Shown here: positions 41,801-56,399 of the stretch, in pieces | Position numbering within the stretch: the stretch's first letter is position 1 | How the letters are laid out: each line of letters opens with the position of its first letter | Source of the DNA: Zhengitettix transpicula | Lineage: Eukaryota > Arthropoda > Insecta > Orthoptera > Tetrigidae | NCBI GenBank assembly: GCA_037074705.1 | Contig: JAYJMR010000073.1 | Location: forward strand, 62,001 to 126,000 | DNA length: 64,000 nt | Direction: 5' to 3' | Translations under genes and position numbers: made by a program | The notes under the pieces: model-generated | Seen by the model: the letters and a program-made list of their open reading frames with translations, nothing else | What the model was told of the DNA's origin: nothing | Database searches by the model: none

Positions 41801-42100
41801 GACGTTTCGACGACAAGTTTGGAATTTCACCAACCAAGAATTTTCAAATAACAAAGTCTTATTTCATAATAAATGACTCGTTCTTTATAAAATTACTCAA
41901 ACCAGCACTTCTAAAATTTTAATCCATTAATATTAATTAATATATCGTAATATTTTGACGTTTCGACGACAAGTTTGGAATTTCACCAACCAAGAATCTT
42001 CAAATAACAAAGTCTTCTTTCATAATAAATGACTCGTTCATTATAAAAATTACTCAAACCTGCACTTCTAAAATCTTAATCCATTAATATTAATTAATAT
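38900..42100 (+). repeat. 10-monomer (1,570 bp) higher-order repeat plus 6-monomer partial
   Basis: ATATATAGTAAT at 38961 and 40531, CTTATTTAATAATAATTGAC at 39191 and 40761, and GTCTTCTTTCATAATAAATG with CGTTCATTATAAA ending at 39530 and 41100 are each exactly 1,570 bp apart. The last marker occurs again at 42040, 940 bp later (6 x 157 minus two single-base losses, AAGTTTATTT near 41543 and TATAAAATTACT near 41889). This is two full units followed by a shortened third. Confidence 0.9.
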
Positions 42101-44341
42101 ATCGTAATATTTCGACGTTTCGACGACAAGTTTGGAATTTCACCAACCAAGAATCTTCAAATAACAAAGTCTTATTTCATAATAAATGACTCGTTCTTTA
42201 TAAAAATTACTCAAACCAGCACTTCTAAAATCTTAATCCATTAATATTAATTAATATATCGTAATATTTCGACGTTTCGACGACAAGTTTGGAATTTCAC
42301 CAACCAAGAATCTTCAAATAACAAAGTCTTATTTCATAATAAATGACTCGTTCTTTATAAAAATTACTCAAACCTGCACTTCTAAAATCTTAATCCATTA
42401 ATATTAATTAATATATCGTAATATTTCGACGTTTCGACGACAAGTTTGGAATTTCACCAACCAAGAATCTTCAAATAACAAAGTCTTATTTCATAATAAA
42501 TGACTCGTTCTTTATAAAAATTACTCAAACCAGCACTTCTAAAATCTTAATCTATTAATATTAATTAATATATCGTAATATTTCGACGTTTCGACGACAA
42601 GTTTGGAATTTCACCAACCAAGAATCTTCAAATAACAAAGTCTTATTTCATAATAAATGACTCGTTCTTTATAAAAATTACTCAAACCAGCACTTCTAAA
42701 ATCTTAATCCATTAATATTAATTAATATATCGTAATATTTCGACGTTTCGACGACAAGTTTGGAATTTCACCAACCAAGAATCTTCAAATAACAAAGTCT
42801 TATTTCATAATAAATGACTCGTTCTTTATAAAAATTACTCAAACCTGCACTTCTAAAATCTTAATCCATTAATATTAATTAATATATCGTAATATTTCGA
42901 CGTTTCGACGACAAGTTTGGAATTTCACCAACCAAGAATCTTCAAATAACAAAGTCTTATTTCATAATAAATGACTCGTTCTTTATAAAAATTACTCAAA
43001 CCTGCACTTCTAAAATCTTAATCCATTAATATTAATTAATATATCGTAATATTTCGACGTTTCGACGACAAGTTTGGAATTTCACCAACCAAGAATCTTC
43101 AAATAACAAAGTCTTATTTCATAATAAATGACTCGTTCTTTATAAAAATTACTCAAACCAGCACTTCTAAAATCTTAATCCATTAATATTAATTAATATA
43201 TCGTAATATTTCGACGTTTCGACGACAAGTTTGGAATTTCACCAACCAAGAATCTTCAAATAACAAAGTCTTATTTCATAATAAATGACTCGTTCTTTAT
43301 AAAAATTACTCAAACCTGCACTTCTAAAATCTTAATCCATTAATATTAATTAATATATCGTAATAATTCGACGTTTCGACGACAAGTTTGGAATTTCACC
43401 AACCAAGAATCTTCAAATAACAAAGTCTTATTTCATAATAAATGACTCGTTCTTTATAAAAATTACTCAAACCAGCACTTCTAAAATCTCAATCCATTAA
43501 TATTAATAATTATATCGTAATATTTCGACGTTTCGACGACAAGTTTGGAATTTCACCAACCAAGAATCTTCAAATAACAAAGTCTTATTTCATAATAAAT
43601 GACTCGTTCTTTATAAAAATTACTCAAACCTGCACTTCTAAAATCTTAATCCATTAATATTAATTAATATATCGTAATATTTCGACGTTTCGACGACAAG
43701 TTTGGAATTTCACCAACCAAGAATCTTCAAATAACTAAGTCTTATTTCATAATAAATGACTCGTTCTTTATAAAAATTACTCAAACCAGCACTTCTAAAA
43801 TCTTAATCCATTAATATTAATTAATATATCGTAATATTTCGACGTTTCGACGTCAAGTTTGGAATTTCACCAACCAAGAATCTTCAAATAACAAAGTCTT
43901 ATTTCATAATAAATGACTCGTTCTTTATAAAAATTACTCAAACCTGCACTTCTAAAATCTTAATCCATTAATATTAATTGATATATCGTAATATTTCGAC
44001 GTTTCGACGACAAGTTTGGAATTTCACCATCCAAGAATCTTCAAATAACAAAGTCTTATTTCATAATATATGACTCGTTCTTTATAAAAATTACTCAAAC
44101 CTGCACTTCTAAAATCTTATTCCATTAATATTAATTAATATATCGTAATATTTCGACGTTTCGACGACAAGTTTGGAATTTCACCAACCAAGAATCTTCA
44201 AATAACAAAGTCTTATTTCATAATAAATGACTCGTTCTTTATAAAAATTACTCAAACCTGCACTTCTAAAATCTTAATCCATTAATATTAATTAATATAT
44301 CGTAATATTTCGACGTTTCGACGACAAGTTTGGAATTTCAC

Positions 44342-44353
44342 CAAGCAAGCAAG
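44342..44353 (+). repeat. CAAG triplication in one monomer (+4 bp)
   Basis: The consensus CACCAACCAAGAATC is here CACCAAGCAAGCAAGAATC: one C-to-G change turns CAAC into CAAG and a third CAAG is added. It lies in the otherwise protected core and was seen in only one copy. Confidence 0.9.
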
Positions 44354-45553
44354 AATCTTCAAATAACAAAGTCTTATTTCATAATAAATGACTCGTTCTT
44401 TATAAAAATTACTCAAACCTGCACTTCTAAAATCTTAATCCATTAATATTAATTAATATATCGTAATATTTCGACGTTTCGACGACAAGTTTGGAATTTC
44501 ACCAACCAAGAATCTTCAAATAACAAAGTCTTATTTCATAATAAATGACTCGTTCTTTTTAAAAATTAGTCAAACCTGCACTTCTAAAATCTTAATCTAT
44601 TAATATTAATTAATATATCGTAATATTTCGACGTTTCGACGACAAGTTTGGAATTTCACCAACCAAGAATCTTCAAATAACAAAGTCTTATTTCATAATA
44701 AATGACTCGTTCTTTATAAAAATTACTCAAACCTGCACTTCTAAAATCTTAATCCATTAATATTAATTAATATATCGTAATATTTCGACGTTTCGACGAC
44801 AAGTTTGGAATTTCACCAACCAAGAATCTTCAAATAACAAAGTCTTATTTCATAATAAATGACTCGTTCTTTATAAAAATTACTCAAACCTGCACTTCTA
44901 AAATCTTAATCTATTAATATTAATTAATATATCGTAATATTTCGACGTTTCGACGACAAGTTTGGAATTTCACCAACAAAGAATCTTCAAATAACAAAGT
45001 CTTATTTCATAATAAATGACTCGTTCTTTATAAACATTACTCAAACCTGCACTTCTAAAATCTTAATCCATTAATATTAATTAATATATCGTAATATTTC
45101 GACGTTTCGACGACAAGTTTGGAATTTCACCAACCAAGAATCTTCAAATAACAAAGTCTTATTTCATAATAAATGACACGTTCTTTTTAAAAATTAGTCA
45201 AACCTGCACTTCTAAAATCTTAATCTATTAATATTAATTAATATATCGTAATATTTCGACGTTTCGACGACAAGTTTGGAATTTCACCAACCAAGAATCT
45301 TCAAATAACAAAGTCTTATTTCATAATAAATGACTCGTTCTTTTTAAAAATTACTCAAACCAGCACTTCTAAAATCTTAATCTATTAATATTAATTAATA
45401 TATCAAAATATTTCGACGTTTCGACGACAAGTTTGGAATTTCACCAACCAAGAATCTTCAAATAACAAAGTCTTATTTCATAATAAATGACTCGTTCTTT
45501 ATAAAAATTACTCAAACCAGCACTTCTAAAATCTTAATCTATTAATATTAATT

Positions 45554-45569
45554 AATATTTTAAAATATT
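45554..45569. repeat. 16-bp perfect palindrome from two substitutions
   Basis: AATATTTTAAAATATT reads the same on both strands. It comes from the CAA-type monomer sequence ATATATCAAAATATT by an A-to-T and a C-to-T change. I found no other copy with it. It adds a second dyad right after the normal 14-bp one. Confidence 0.85.
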
Positions 45570-48500
45570 TCGACGTTTCGACGACAAGTTTGGAATTTCG
45601 CCAACCAAGAATCTTCAAATAACAAAGTCTTATTTCATAATAAATGACTCGTTCTTTATAAAAATTACTCAAACCTGCACTTATAAAATCTTAATCCATT
45701 AATATTAATTAATATATCGTAATATTTCGACGACAAGTTTGGAATTTCACCAACCAAGAATCTTCAAATAACAAAGTTTTATTTCATAATAAATGACTCG
45801 TTCTTTATAAAAATTACTCAAACCATCACTTCTAAAATCTTAATCCATTAATATTAATTAATATATCGTAATATTTCGACGACAAGTTTGGAATTTCACC
45901 AACCAAGAATATTCAAATAACAAAGTCTTATTTCATAATAAATGACTCGTTCTTTATAAAAATTACTCAAATTTGCACTTCTAAAATCTTAATCCATTAA
46001 TATTAATTAATATATCGTAATATTTCGACGTCAAGTTTGGAATTTCACCAACCAAGAATCTTCAAATAACAAAGTCTTATTTCATAATAAATGACTCGTT
46101 CTTTATAAAAATTACTCAAACCAGCACTTCTATAATCTTAATCTATTAATATTAATTAATATATCAAAATATTTCGAAGTTTCGACGACAAGTTTGGAAT
46201 TTTACCAACTAAGAATCTTCAAATAACAAAGTCTTATTTCATAATAAATGACTCGTTCTTTATAAAAATTACTCAAACCTGCACTTCTAAAATCTTAATC
46301 TATTAATATTAATTAATATATCAAAATATTTCGACGTTTCGACGACAAGTTTGGAATTTCACCAACCAAGAATCTTCAAATAACAAAGTCTTATTTCATA
46401 ATAAATGACTCGTTCTTTATAAAAATTACTCAAACCAGCACTTCTAAAATCTTAATCTATTAATATTAATTAATATATCAAAATATTTCGACGTTTCGAC
46501 GACAAGTTTGGAATTTCACCAACCAAGAATCTTCAAATAACAAAGTCTTATTTCATAATAAATGACTCGTTCTTTATAAAAATTACTCAAACCTGCACTT
46601 CTAAAATCTTAATCCATTAATATTAATTAATATATCGTAATATTTCGACGACAAGTTTGGAATTTCACCAACCAAGAATCTTCAAATAACAAAGTCTTAT
46701 TTCATAATAAATGACTCGTTCTTTATAAAAATTACTCAAACCATCACTTCTAAAATCTTAATCCATTAATATTAATTAATATATCGTAATATTTCGACGT
46801 TTCGACAACAAGTTTGGAATTTCACCAACCAAGAATATTCAAATAACAAAGTCTTAATTCATAATAAATGACTCGTTCTTTATAAAAATTACTCAAACCA
46901 GCACTTCTAAAATCTTAATCTATTAATATTAATTAATATATCCCAATATTTCGACGTTTCGACGACAAGTTTGGAATTTCACCAACCAAGAATCTTCAAA
47001 TAACAAAGTCTTATTTCATAATAAATGACTCGTTCTTTATAAAAATTACTCAAACCTGCACTTCTAAAATCTTAATCCATTAATATTAATTAATATATCG
47101 TAATATTTCGACGTTTCGACGACAAGTTTGGAATTTCACCAACCAAGAATCTTCAAATAACAAAGTCTTATTTCATAATAAATGACTCGTTCTTTATAAA
47201 AATTACTCAAACCTGCACTTCTAAAATCTTAATCCATTAATATTAATTAATATATCGTAATATTTCGACGTTTTGACGACAAGTTTGGAATTTCACCAAC
47301 CAGAATCTTCAAATAACAAAGTCTTATTTCATAATAAATGACTCGTTCTTTATAAAAATTACTCAAACCTGCACTTCTAAAATCTTAATACATTAATATT
47401 AATTAATATATCGTAATATTTCGACGTTTCGACGACAAGTTTTCTAATTTCACCAACCAAGAATCTTCAAATAACAAAGTCTTATTTCATAATAAATGAC
47501 TCGTTCTTTATAAAAATTACTTAAACCTGCACTTCTTAAATTTTAATCTATTAATATTAATTAATATATCGTAATATTTCGACGTTTCGACGACAAGTTT
47601 GGAATTTCACCAACCAAGAATCTTCAAATAACAAAGTCTTATTTCATAATAAATGACTCGTTCTTTATAAAAATTACTCAAACCTGCACTTCTAAAATCT
47701 TAATCCATTAATATTAATTAATATATCGTAATATTTCGACGTTTCGACGACAAGTTTGGAATTTCACCAACCAAGAATCTTCAAATAACAAAGTCTTATT
47801 TCATAATAAATGACTCGTTCTTTTTAAAAATTAGTCAAACCTGCACTTCTAAAATCTTAATCTATTAATATTAATTAATATATCGTAATATTTCGACGTT
47901 TCGACGACAAGTTTGGAATTTCACCAACCAAGAATCTTCAAATAACAAAGTCTTATTTCATAATAAATGACTCGTTCTTTATAAAAATTACTCAAACCAG
48001 CACTTCTAAAATCTTAATCTATTAATATTAATTAATATATCAAAATATTTCGACGTTTCGACGACAAGTTTGGAATTTCACCAACCAAGAATCTTCAAAT
48101 AACAAAGTCTTATTTCATAATAAATGACTCGTTCTTTATAAAAATTACTCAAACCAGCACTTCTAAAATCTTAATCTATTAATAATTATTAATATATCAA
48201 AATATTTCGACGTTTCGACGACAAGTTTGGAATTTCACCAACCAAGAATCTTCAAATAACAAAGTCTTATTTCATAATAAATGACTCGTTCTTTATAAAA
48301 ATTACTCAAACCTGCACTTCTAAAATCTTAATCCATTAATATTAATTAATATATCGTAATATTTCGACGACAAGTTTGGAATTTCACCAACCAAGAATCT
48401 TCAAATAACAAAGTCTTATTTCATAATAAATGACTCGTTCTTTATAAAAATTACTCAAACCATCACTTCTAAAATCTTAATCCATTAATATTAATTAATA

Positions 48501-48630
48501 TATCGTAATATTTCGACGACAAGTTTGGAATTTCACCAACCAAGAATCTTCAAATAACAAAGTCTTATTTCATAATAAATGACTCGTTCTTTATAAAAAT
48601 TACTCAAACCAGCACTTCTAAAATCTTAAT

Positions 48631-51600
48631 ATATTAATATTAATTAATATATCAAAATATTTCGACGTTTCGACGACAAGTTTGGAATTTCACCAACTAA
48701 GAATCTTCAAATAACAAAGTCTTATTTCATAATAAATGACACGTTCTTTATAAAAATTACTCAAACCTGCACTTCTAAAATCTTAATCTATTAATATTAA
48801 TTAATATATCAAAATATTTCGACGTTTCGACGACAAGTTTGGAATTTCACCAACCAAGAATCTTCAAATAACAAAGTCTTATTTCATAATAAATGACTCG
48901 TTCTTTATAAAAATTACTCAAACCAGCACTTCTAAAATCTTAATCTATTAATATTAATTAATATATCAAAATATTTCGACGTTTCGACGACAAGTTTGGA
49001 ATTTCACCAACCAAGAATCTTCAAATAACAAAGTCTTATTTCATAATAAATGACTCGTTCTTTATAAAAATTACTCAAACCTGCACTTCTAAAATCTTAA
49101 TCCATTAATATTTATTAATATATCGTAATATTTCGACGTTTCGACGACAAGTTTGGAATTTCACCAACCAAGAATCTTCAAATAACAAAGTCTTATTTCA
49201 TAATAAATGACTCGTTCTTTATAAAAATTACTCAAACCAGCACTTCTAAAATCTTAATCCATTAATATTAATTAATATATCGTAATATTTCGACGTTTCG
49301 ACGACAAGTTTGGAATTTCACCAACCAAGAATCTTCAAATAACAAAGTCTTATTTCATAATAAATGACTCGTTCTTTATAAAAATTACTCAAACCAGCAC
49401 TTCTAAAATCTTAATCCATTAATATTAATTAATATATCGTAATATTTCGACGTTTCGACGACAAGTTTGGAATTTCACCAACCATGAATCTTCAAATAAC
49501 AAAGTCTTATTTCATAATAAATGACTCGTTCTTTATAAAAATTACTCAAACCTGCACTTCTAAAATCTTAATCCATTAATATTAATTAATATATCGTAAT
49601 ATTTCGACGTTTCGACGACAAGTTTGGAATTTCACCAACCAAGAATCTTCAAATAACAAAGTCTTATTTCATAATAAATGACTCGTTCTTTATAAAAATT
49701 ACTCAAACCAGCACTTCTAAAATCTTAATCCATTAATATTAATTAATATATCGTAATATTTCGACGTTTCGACGACAAGTTTGGATTTTCACCAACCAAG
49801 AATCTTCAAATAACAAAGTCTTATTTCATAATAAATGACTCGTTCTTTATAAAAATTACTCAAACCTGCACTTCTAAAATCTTAATCCATTAATATTAAT
49901 TAATATATCGTAATATTTCGACGACAAGTTTGGAATTTCACCAACCAAGAATCTTCAAATAACAAAGTCTTATTTCATAATAAATGACTCGTTCTTTATA
50001 AAAATTACTCAAACCAGCACTTCTAAAATCTTAATCCATTAATATTAATTAATATATCGTAATATTTCGACGTTTCGACGACAAGTTTGGAATTTCACCA
50101 ACCAAGAATCTTCAAATAACAAAGTCTTATTTCATAATAAATGTCTCGTTCTATATAAAAATTACTCAAACCTGCACTTCTAAAATCTTAATCCATTAAT
50201 ATTAATTAATATATCGTAATATTTCGACGTTTCGACGACAAGTTTGGAATTTCACCAACCAAGAATCTTCAAATAACAAAGTCTTATTTCATAATAAATG
50301 ACTCGTTCTTTATAAAAATTACTCAAACCAGCACTTCTAAAATCTTAATCCATTAATATTAATTAATATATCGTAATATTTCGACGTTTCGACGACAAGT
50401 TTGGAATTTCACCAACCAAGAATCTTCAAATAACAAAGTCTTATTTCATAATAAATGACTCGTTCTTTATAAAAATTACTCAAACCTGCACTTCTAATAT
50501 CTTAATCCATTAATATTAATTAATATATCGTAATATTTCGACGACAAGTTTGGAATTTCACCAACCAAGAATCTTCAAATAACAAAGTCTTATTTCATAA
50601 TAAATGACTCGTTCTTTATAAAAATTACTCAAACCAGCACTTCTAAAATCTTAATCTATTAATATTAATTAATATATCAAAATATTTCGACGTTTCGACG
50701 ACAAGTTTGGAATTTCACCAACCAAGAATCTTCAAATAACAAAGTCTTATTTCATAATAAATGACTCGTTCTTTATAAAAATTACTCAAACCGTCACTTC
50801 TAAAATCTTAATCCATTAATATTAATTAATATATCGTAATATTTCGACGACAAGTTTGGAATTTCACCAACCAAGAATCTTCAAATAACAAAGTCTTATT
50901 TCATAATAAATGACTCGTTCTTTATAAAAATTACTCAAACCTGCACTTCTAAAATCTTAATCCATTAATATTAATTAATATATCGTAATATTTCGACGAC
51001 AAGTTTGGAATTTCACCAACCAAGAATCTTCAAATAACAAAGTCTTATTTCATAATAAATGACTCGTTCTTTATATAAATTACTCAAACCAGCACTTCTA
51101 AAATCTTAATATATTAATATTAATTAATATATCAAAATATTTCGACTTTTCGACGACAAGTTTGGAATTTCACCAACTAAGAATCTTCAAATAACAAAGT
51201 CTTATTTCATAATAAATGACACGTTCTTTATAAAAATTACTCAAACCTGCACTTCTAAAATCTTAATCTATTAATATTAATTAATATATCAAAATATTTC
51301 GACGTTTCGACGACAAGTTTGGAATTTCACCAACCAAGAATCTTCAAATAACAAAGTCTTATTTCATAATAAATGACTCGTTCTTTATAAAAATTACTCA
51401 AACCAGCACTTCTAAAATCTTAATCTATTAATATTAATTAATATATCAAAATATTTCGACGTTTCGACGACAAGTTTGGAATTTCACCAACCAAGAATCT
51501 TCAAATAACAAAGTCTTATTTCATAATAAATGACTCGTTCTTTATAAAAATTACTCAAACCTGCACTTCTAAAATCTTAATCCATTAATATTAATTAATA

Positions 51601-54600
51601 TATCCTAATATTTCGACGACAAGTTTGGAATTTCACCAACCAAGAATCTTCAAATAACAAAGTCTTATTTCATAATAAATGACTCGTTCTTTATAAAAAT
51701 TACTCAAACCATCACTTCTAAAATCTTAATCCATTAATATTAATTAATATATCGTAATATTTCGACGTTTCGACAACAAGTTTGGAATTTCACCAACCAA
51801 GAATCTTCAAATAACAAAGTCTTTTTTCATAATAAATGACTCGTTCTTTATAAAAATTACTCAAACCAGCACTTCGAAAATCTTAATCTATTAATATTAA
51901 TTAATATATCCCAATATTTCGACGTTTCGACGACAAGTATGGAATTTCACCAACCAAGAATCTTCAAATAACAAAGTCTTATTTCATAATAAATGACTCG
52001 TTCTTTATAAAAATTACTCAAACCTGCACTTCTAAAATCTTAATCCATTAATATTTATTAATATATCGTAATATTTCGACGTTTCGACGACAAGTTTGGA
52101 ATTTCACCAACCAAGAATCTTCAAATAACAAAGTCTTATTTCATAATAAATGACTCGTTCTTTATAAAAATTACTCAAACCAGCACTTCTAAAATCTTAA
52201 TCCATTAATATTAATTAATATATCGTAATATTTCGACGTTTCGACGACAAGTTTGGAATTTCACCAACCAAGAATCTTCAAATAACAAAGTCTTATTTCA
52301 TAATAAATGACTCGTTCTTTATAAAAATTACTCAAACCTGCACTTCTAAAATCTTAATCCATTAATATTAATTAATATATCGTAATATTTCGACGACAAG
52401 TTTGGAATTTCACCAACCAAGAATCTTCAAATAACAAAGTCTTATTTCATAATAAATGACTCGTTCTTTATAAAAATTACTCAAACCAGCACTTCTAAAA
52501 TCTTAATCCATTAATATTAATTAATATATCGTAATATTTCGACGTTTCGACGACAAGTTTGGAATTTCACCAACCAAGAATCTTCAAATAACAAAGTCTT
52601 ATTTCATAATAAATGACTCGTTCTATATAAAAATTACTCAAACCTGCACTTCTAAAATCTTAATCCATTAATATTAATTAATATATCGTAATATTTCGAC
52701 GTTTCGACGACAAGTTTGGAATTTCACCAACCAAGAATCTTCAAATAACAAAGTCTTATTTCATAATAAATGACTCGTTCTTTATAAAAATTACTCAAAC
52801 CAGCACTTCTAAAATCTTAATCCATTAATATTAATTAATATATCGTAATATTTCGACGTTTCGACGACAAGTTTGGAATTTCACCAACCAAGAATCTTCA
52901 AATAACAAAGTCTTATTTCATAATAAATGACTCGTTCTTTATAAAAATTACTCAAACCTGCACTTCTAATATCTTATTCCATTAATATTAATTAATATAT
53001 CGTAATATTTCGACGACAAGTTTGGAATTTCACCAACCAAGAATCTTCAAATAACAAAGTCTTATTTCATAATAAATGACTCGTTCTTTATAAAAATTAC
53101 TCAAACCAGCACTTCTAAAATCTTAATCTATTAATATTAATTAATATATCAAAATATTTCGACGTTTCGACGACAAGTTTGGAATTTCACCAACCAAGAA
53201 TCTTCAAATAACAAAGTCTTATTTCATAATAAATGACTCGTTCTTTATAAAAATTACTCAAACCATCACTTCTAAAATCTTAATCCATTAATATTAATTA
53301 ATATATCGTAATATTTCGACGACAAGTTTGGAATTTCACCAACCAAGAATCTTCAAATAACAAAGTCTTATTTCATAATAAATGACTCGTTCTTTATAAA
53401 AATTACTCAAACCTGCACTTCTAAAATCTTAATCCATTAATATTAATTAATATATCGTAATATTTCGACGACAAGTTTGGAATTTCACCAACCAAGAATC
53501 TTCAAATAACAAAGTCTTATTTCATAATAAATGACTCGTTCTTTATAAAAATTACTCAAACCAGCACTTCTAAAATCTTAATATATTAATATTAATTAAT
53601 ATATCAAAATATTTCGACGTTTCGACGACAAGTTTGGAATTTCACCAACTAAGAATCTTCAAATAACAAAGTCTTATTTCATAATAAATGACTCGTTCTT
53701 TATAAAAATTACTCAAACCATCACTTCTAAAATCTTAATCCATTAATATTAATTAATATATCGTAATATTTCGACGTTTCGACAACAAGTTTGGAATTTC
53801 ACCAACCAAGAATCTTCAAATAACAAAGTCTTTTTTCATAATAAATGACTCGTTCTTTATAAAAATTACTCAAACCAGCACTTCGAAAATCTTAATCTAT
53901 TAATATTAATTAATATATCCCAATATTTCGACGTTTCGACGACAAGTATGGAATTTCACCAACCAAGAATCTTCAAATAACAAAGTCTTATTTCATAATA
54001 AATGACTCGTTCTTTATAAAAATTACTCAAACCTGCACTTCTAAAATCTTAATCCATTAATATTTATTAATATATCGTAATATTTCGACGTTTCGACGAC
54101 AAGTTTGGAATTTCACCAACCAAGAATCTTCAAATAACAAAGTCTTATTTCATAATAAATGACTCGTTCTTTATAAAAATTACTCAAACCAGCACTTCTA
54201 AAATCTTAATCCATTAATATTAATTAATATATCGTAATATTTCGACGTTTCGACGACAAGTTTGGAATTTCACCAACCAAGAATCTTCAAATAACAAAGT
54301 CTTATTTCATAATAAATGACTCGTTCTTTATAAAAATTACTCAAACCTGCACTTCTAAAATCTTAATCCATTAATATTAATTAATATATCGTAATATTTC
54401 GACGACAAGTTTGGAATTTCACCAACCAAGAATCTTCAAATAACAAAGTCTTATTTCATAATAAATGACTCGTTCTTTATAAAAATTACTCAAACCAGCA
54501 CTTCTAAAATCTTAATCCATTAATATTAATTAATATATCGTAATATTTCGACGTTTCGACGACAAGTTTGGAATTTCACCAACCAAGAATCTTCAAATAA

Positions 54601-55591
54601 CAAAGTCTTATTTCATAATAAATGACTCGTTCTATATAAAAATTACTCAAACCTGCACTTCTAAAATCTTAATCCATTAATATTAATTAATATATCGTAA
54701 TATTTCGACGTTTCGACGACAAGTTTGGAATTTCACCAACCAAGAATCTTCAAATAACAAAGTCTTATTTCATAATAAATGACTCGTTCTTTATAAAAAT
54801 TACTCAAACCAGCACTTCTAAAATCTTAATCCATTAATATTAATTAATATATCGTAATATTTCGACGTTTCGACGACAAGTTTGGAATTTCACCAACCAA
54901 GAATCTTCAAATAACAAAGTCTTATTTCATAATAAATGACTCGTTCTTTATAAAAATTACTCAAACCTGCACTTCTAATATCTTATTCCATTAATATTAA
55001 TTAATATATCGTAATATTTCGACGACAAGTTTGGAATTTCACCAACCAAGAATCTTCAAATAACAAAGTCTTATTTCATAATAAATGACTCGTTCTTTAT
55101 AAAAATTACTCAAACCAGCACTTCTAAAATCTTAATCTATTAATATTAATTAATATATCAAAATATTTCGACGTTTCGACGACAAGTTTGGAATTTCACC
55201 AACCAAGAATCTTCAAATAACAAAGTCTTATTTCATAATAAATGACTCGTTCTTTATAAAAATTACTCAAACCATCACTTCTAAAATCTTAATCCATTAA
55301 TATTAATTAATATATCGTAATATTTCGACGACAAGTTTGGAATTTCACCAACCAAGAATCTTCAAATAACAAAGTCTTATTTCATAATAAATGACTCGTT
55401 CTTTATAAAAATTACTCAAACCTGCACTTCTAAAATCTTAATCCATTAATATTAATTAATATATCGTAATATTTCGACGACAAGTTTGGAATTTCACCAA
55501 CCAAGAATCTTCAAATAACAAAGTCTTATTTCATAATAAATGACTCGTTCTTTATAAAAATTACTCAAACCAGCACTTCTAAAATCTTAAT
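48631..55591 (+). repeat. Higher-order block C, spacings of 16, 16 and 13 monomers
   Basis: A CTTAATATATTAAT marker lies at 48631, 51111, 53583 and 55592. The spacings are 2,480, 2,472 and 2,009 bp, matching 16, 16 and 13 monomers containing four, five and four 149-bp copies. At the 2,009-bp offset a long run is nearly identical: GTCTTTTTTCAT near 51821 and 53830, CACTTCGAAAATC near 51871 and 53880, GTATGGAATTTC near 51938 and 53947, and CTAATATCTTATTCC near 52966 and 54975. The order of 157- and 149-bp monomers is copied as well. Confidence 0.9.
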
Positions 55592-56399
55592 ATATTAATA
55601 TTAATTAATATATCAAAATATTTCGACGTTTCGACGACAAGTTTGGAATTTCACCAACTAAGAATCTTCAAATAACAAAGTCTTATTTCATAATAAATGA
55701 CACGTTCTTTATAAAAATTACTCAAACCTGCACTTCTAAAATCTTAATCTATTAATATTAATTAATATATCAAAATATTTCGACGTTTCGACGACAAGTT
55801 TGGAATTTCACCAACCAAGAATCTTCAAATAACAAAGTCTTATTTCATAATAAATGACTCGTTCTTTATAAAAATTACTCAAACCAGCACTTCTAAAATC
55901 TTAATCTATTAATATTAATTAATATATCAAAATATTTCGACGTTTCGACGACAAGTTTGGAATTTCACCAACCAAGAATCTTCAAATAACAAAGTTTTAT
56001 TTCATAATAAATGACTCGTTCTTTATAAAAATTACTCAAACCTGCACTTCTAAAATCTTAATCCATTAATATTAATTAATATATCCTAATATTTCGACGA
56101 CAAGTTTGGAATTTCACCAACCAAGAATCTTCAAATAACAAAGTCTTATTTCATAATAAATGACTCGTTCTTTATAAAAATTACTCAAACCATCACTTCT
56201 AAAATCTTAATCCAATAATATTAATTAATATATCGTAATATTTCGACGTTTCGACAACAAGTTTGGAATTTCACCAACCAAGAATCTTCAAATAACAAAG
56301 TCTTTTTTCATAATAAATGACTCGTTCTTTATAAAAATTACTCAAACCAGCACTTCTAAAATCTTAATCTATTAATATTAATTAATATATCCCAATATT

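Larger units (their letters stand above)
42101..45720 (+). repeat. Near-uniform consensus segment
   Basis: About 23 monomers, most with CGT at the variable triplet and CCATT upstream, differing mainly in CCT or CCA before GCAC. The exceptions are few: AATAATTATATCG near 43505, AATTGATATATC near 43975, a CAAG triplication near 44342 and a 16-bp palindrome near 45554. Such uniformity suggests recent local homogenisation. CAA-type monomers reappear from about 45400, next to the boundary of the 149-bp domain. Confidence 0.75.
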
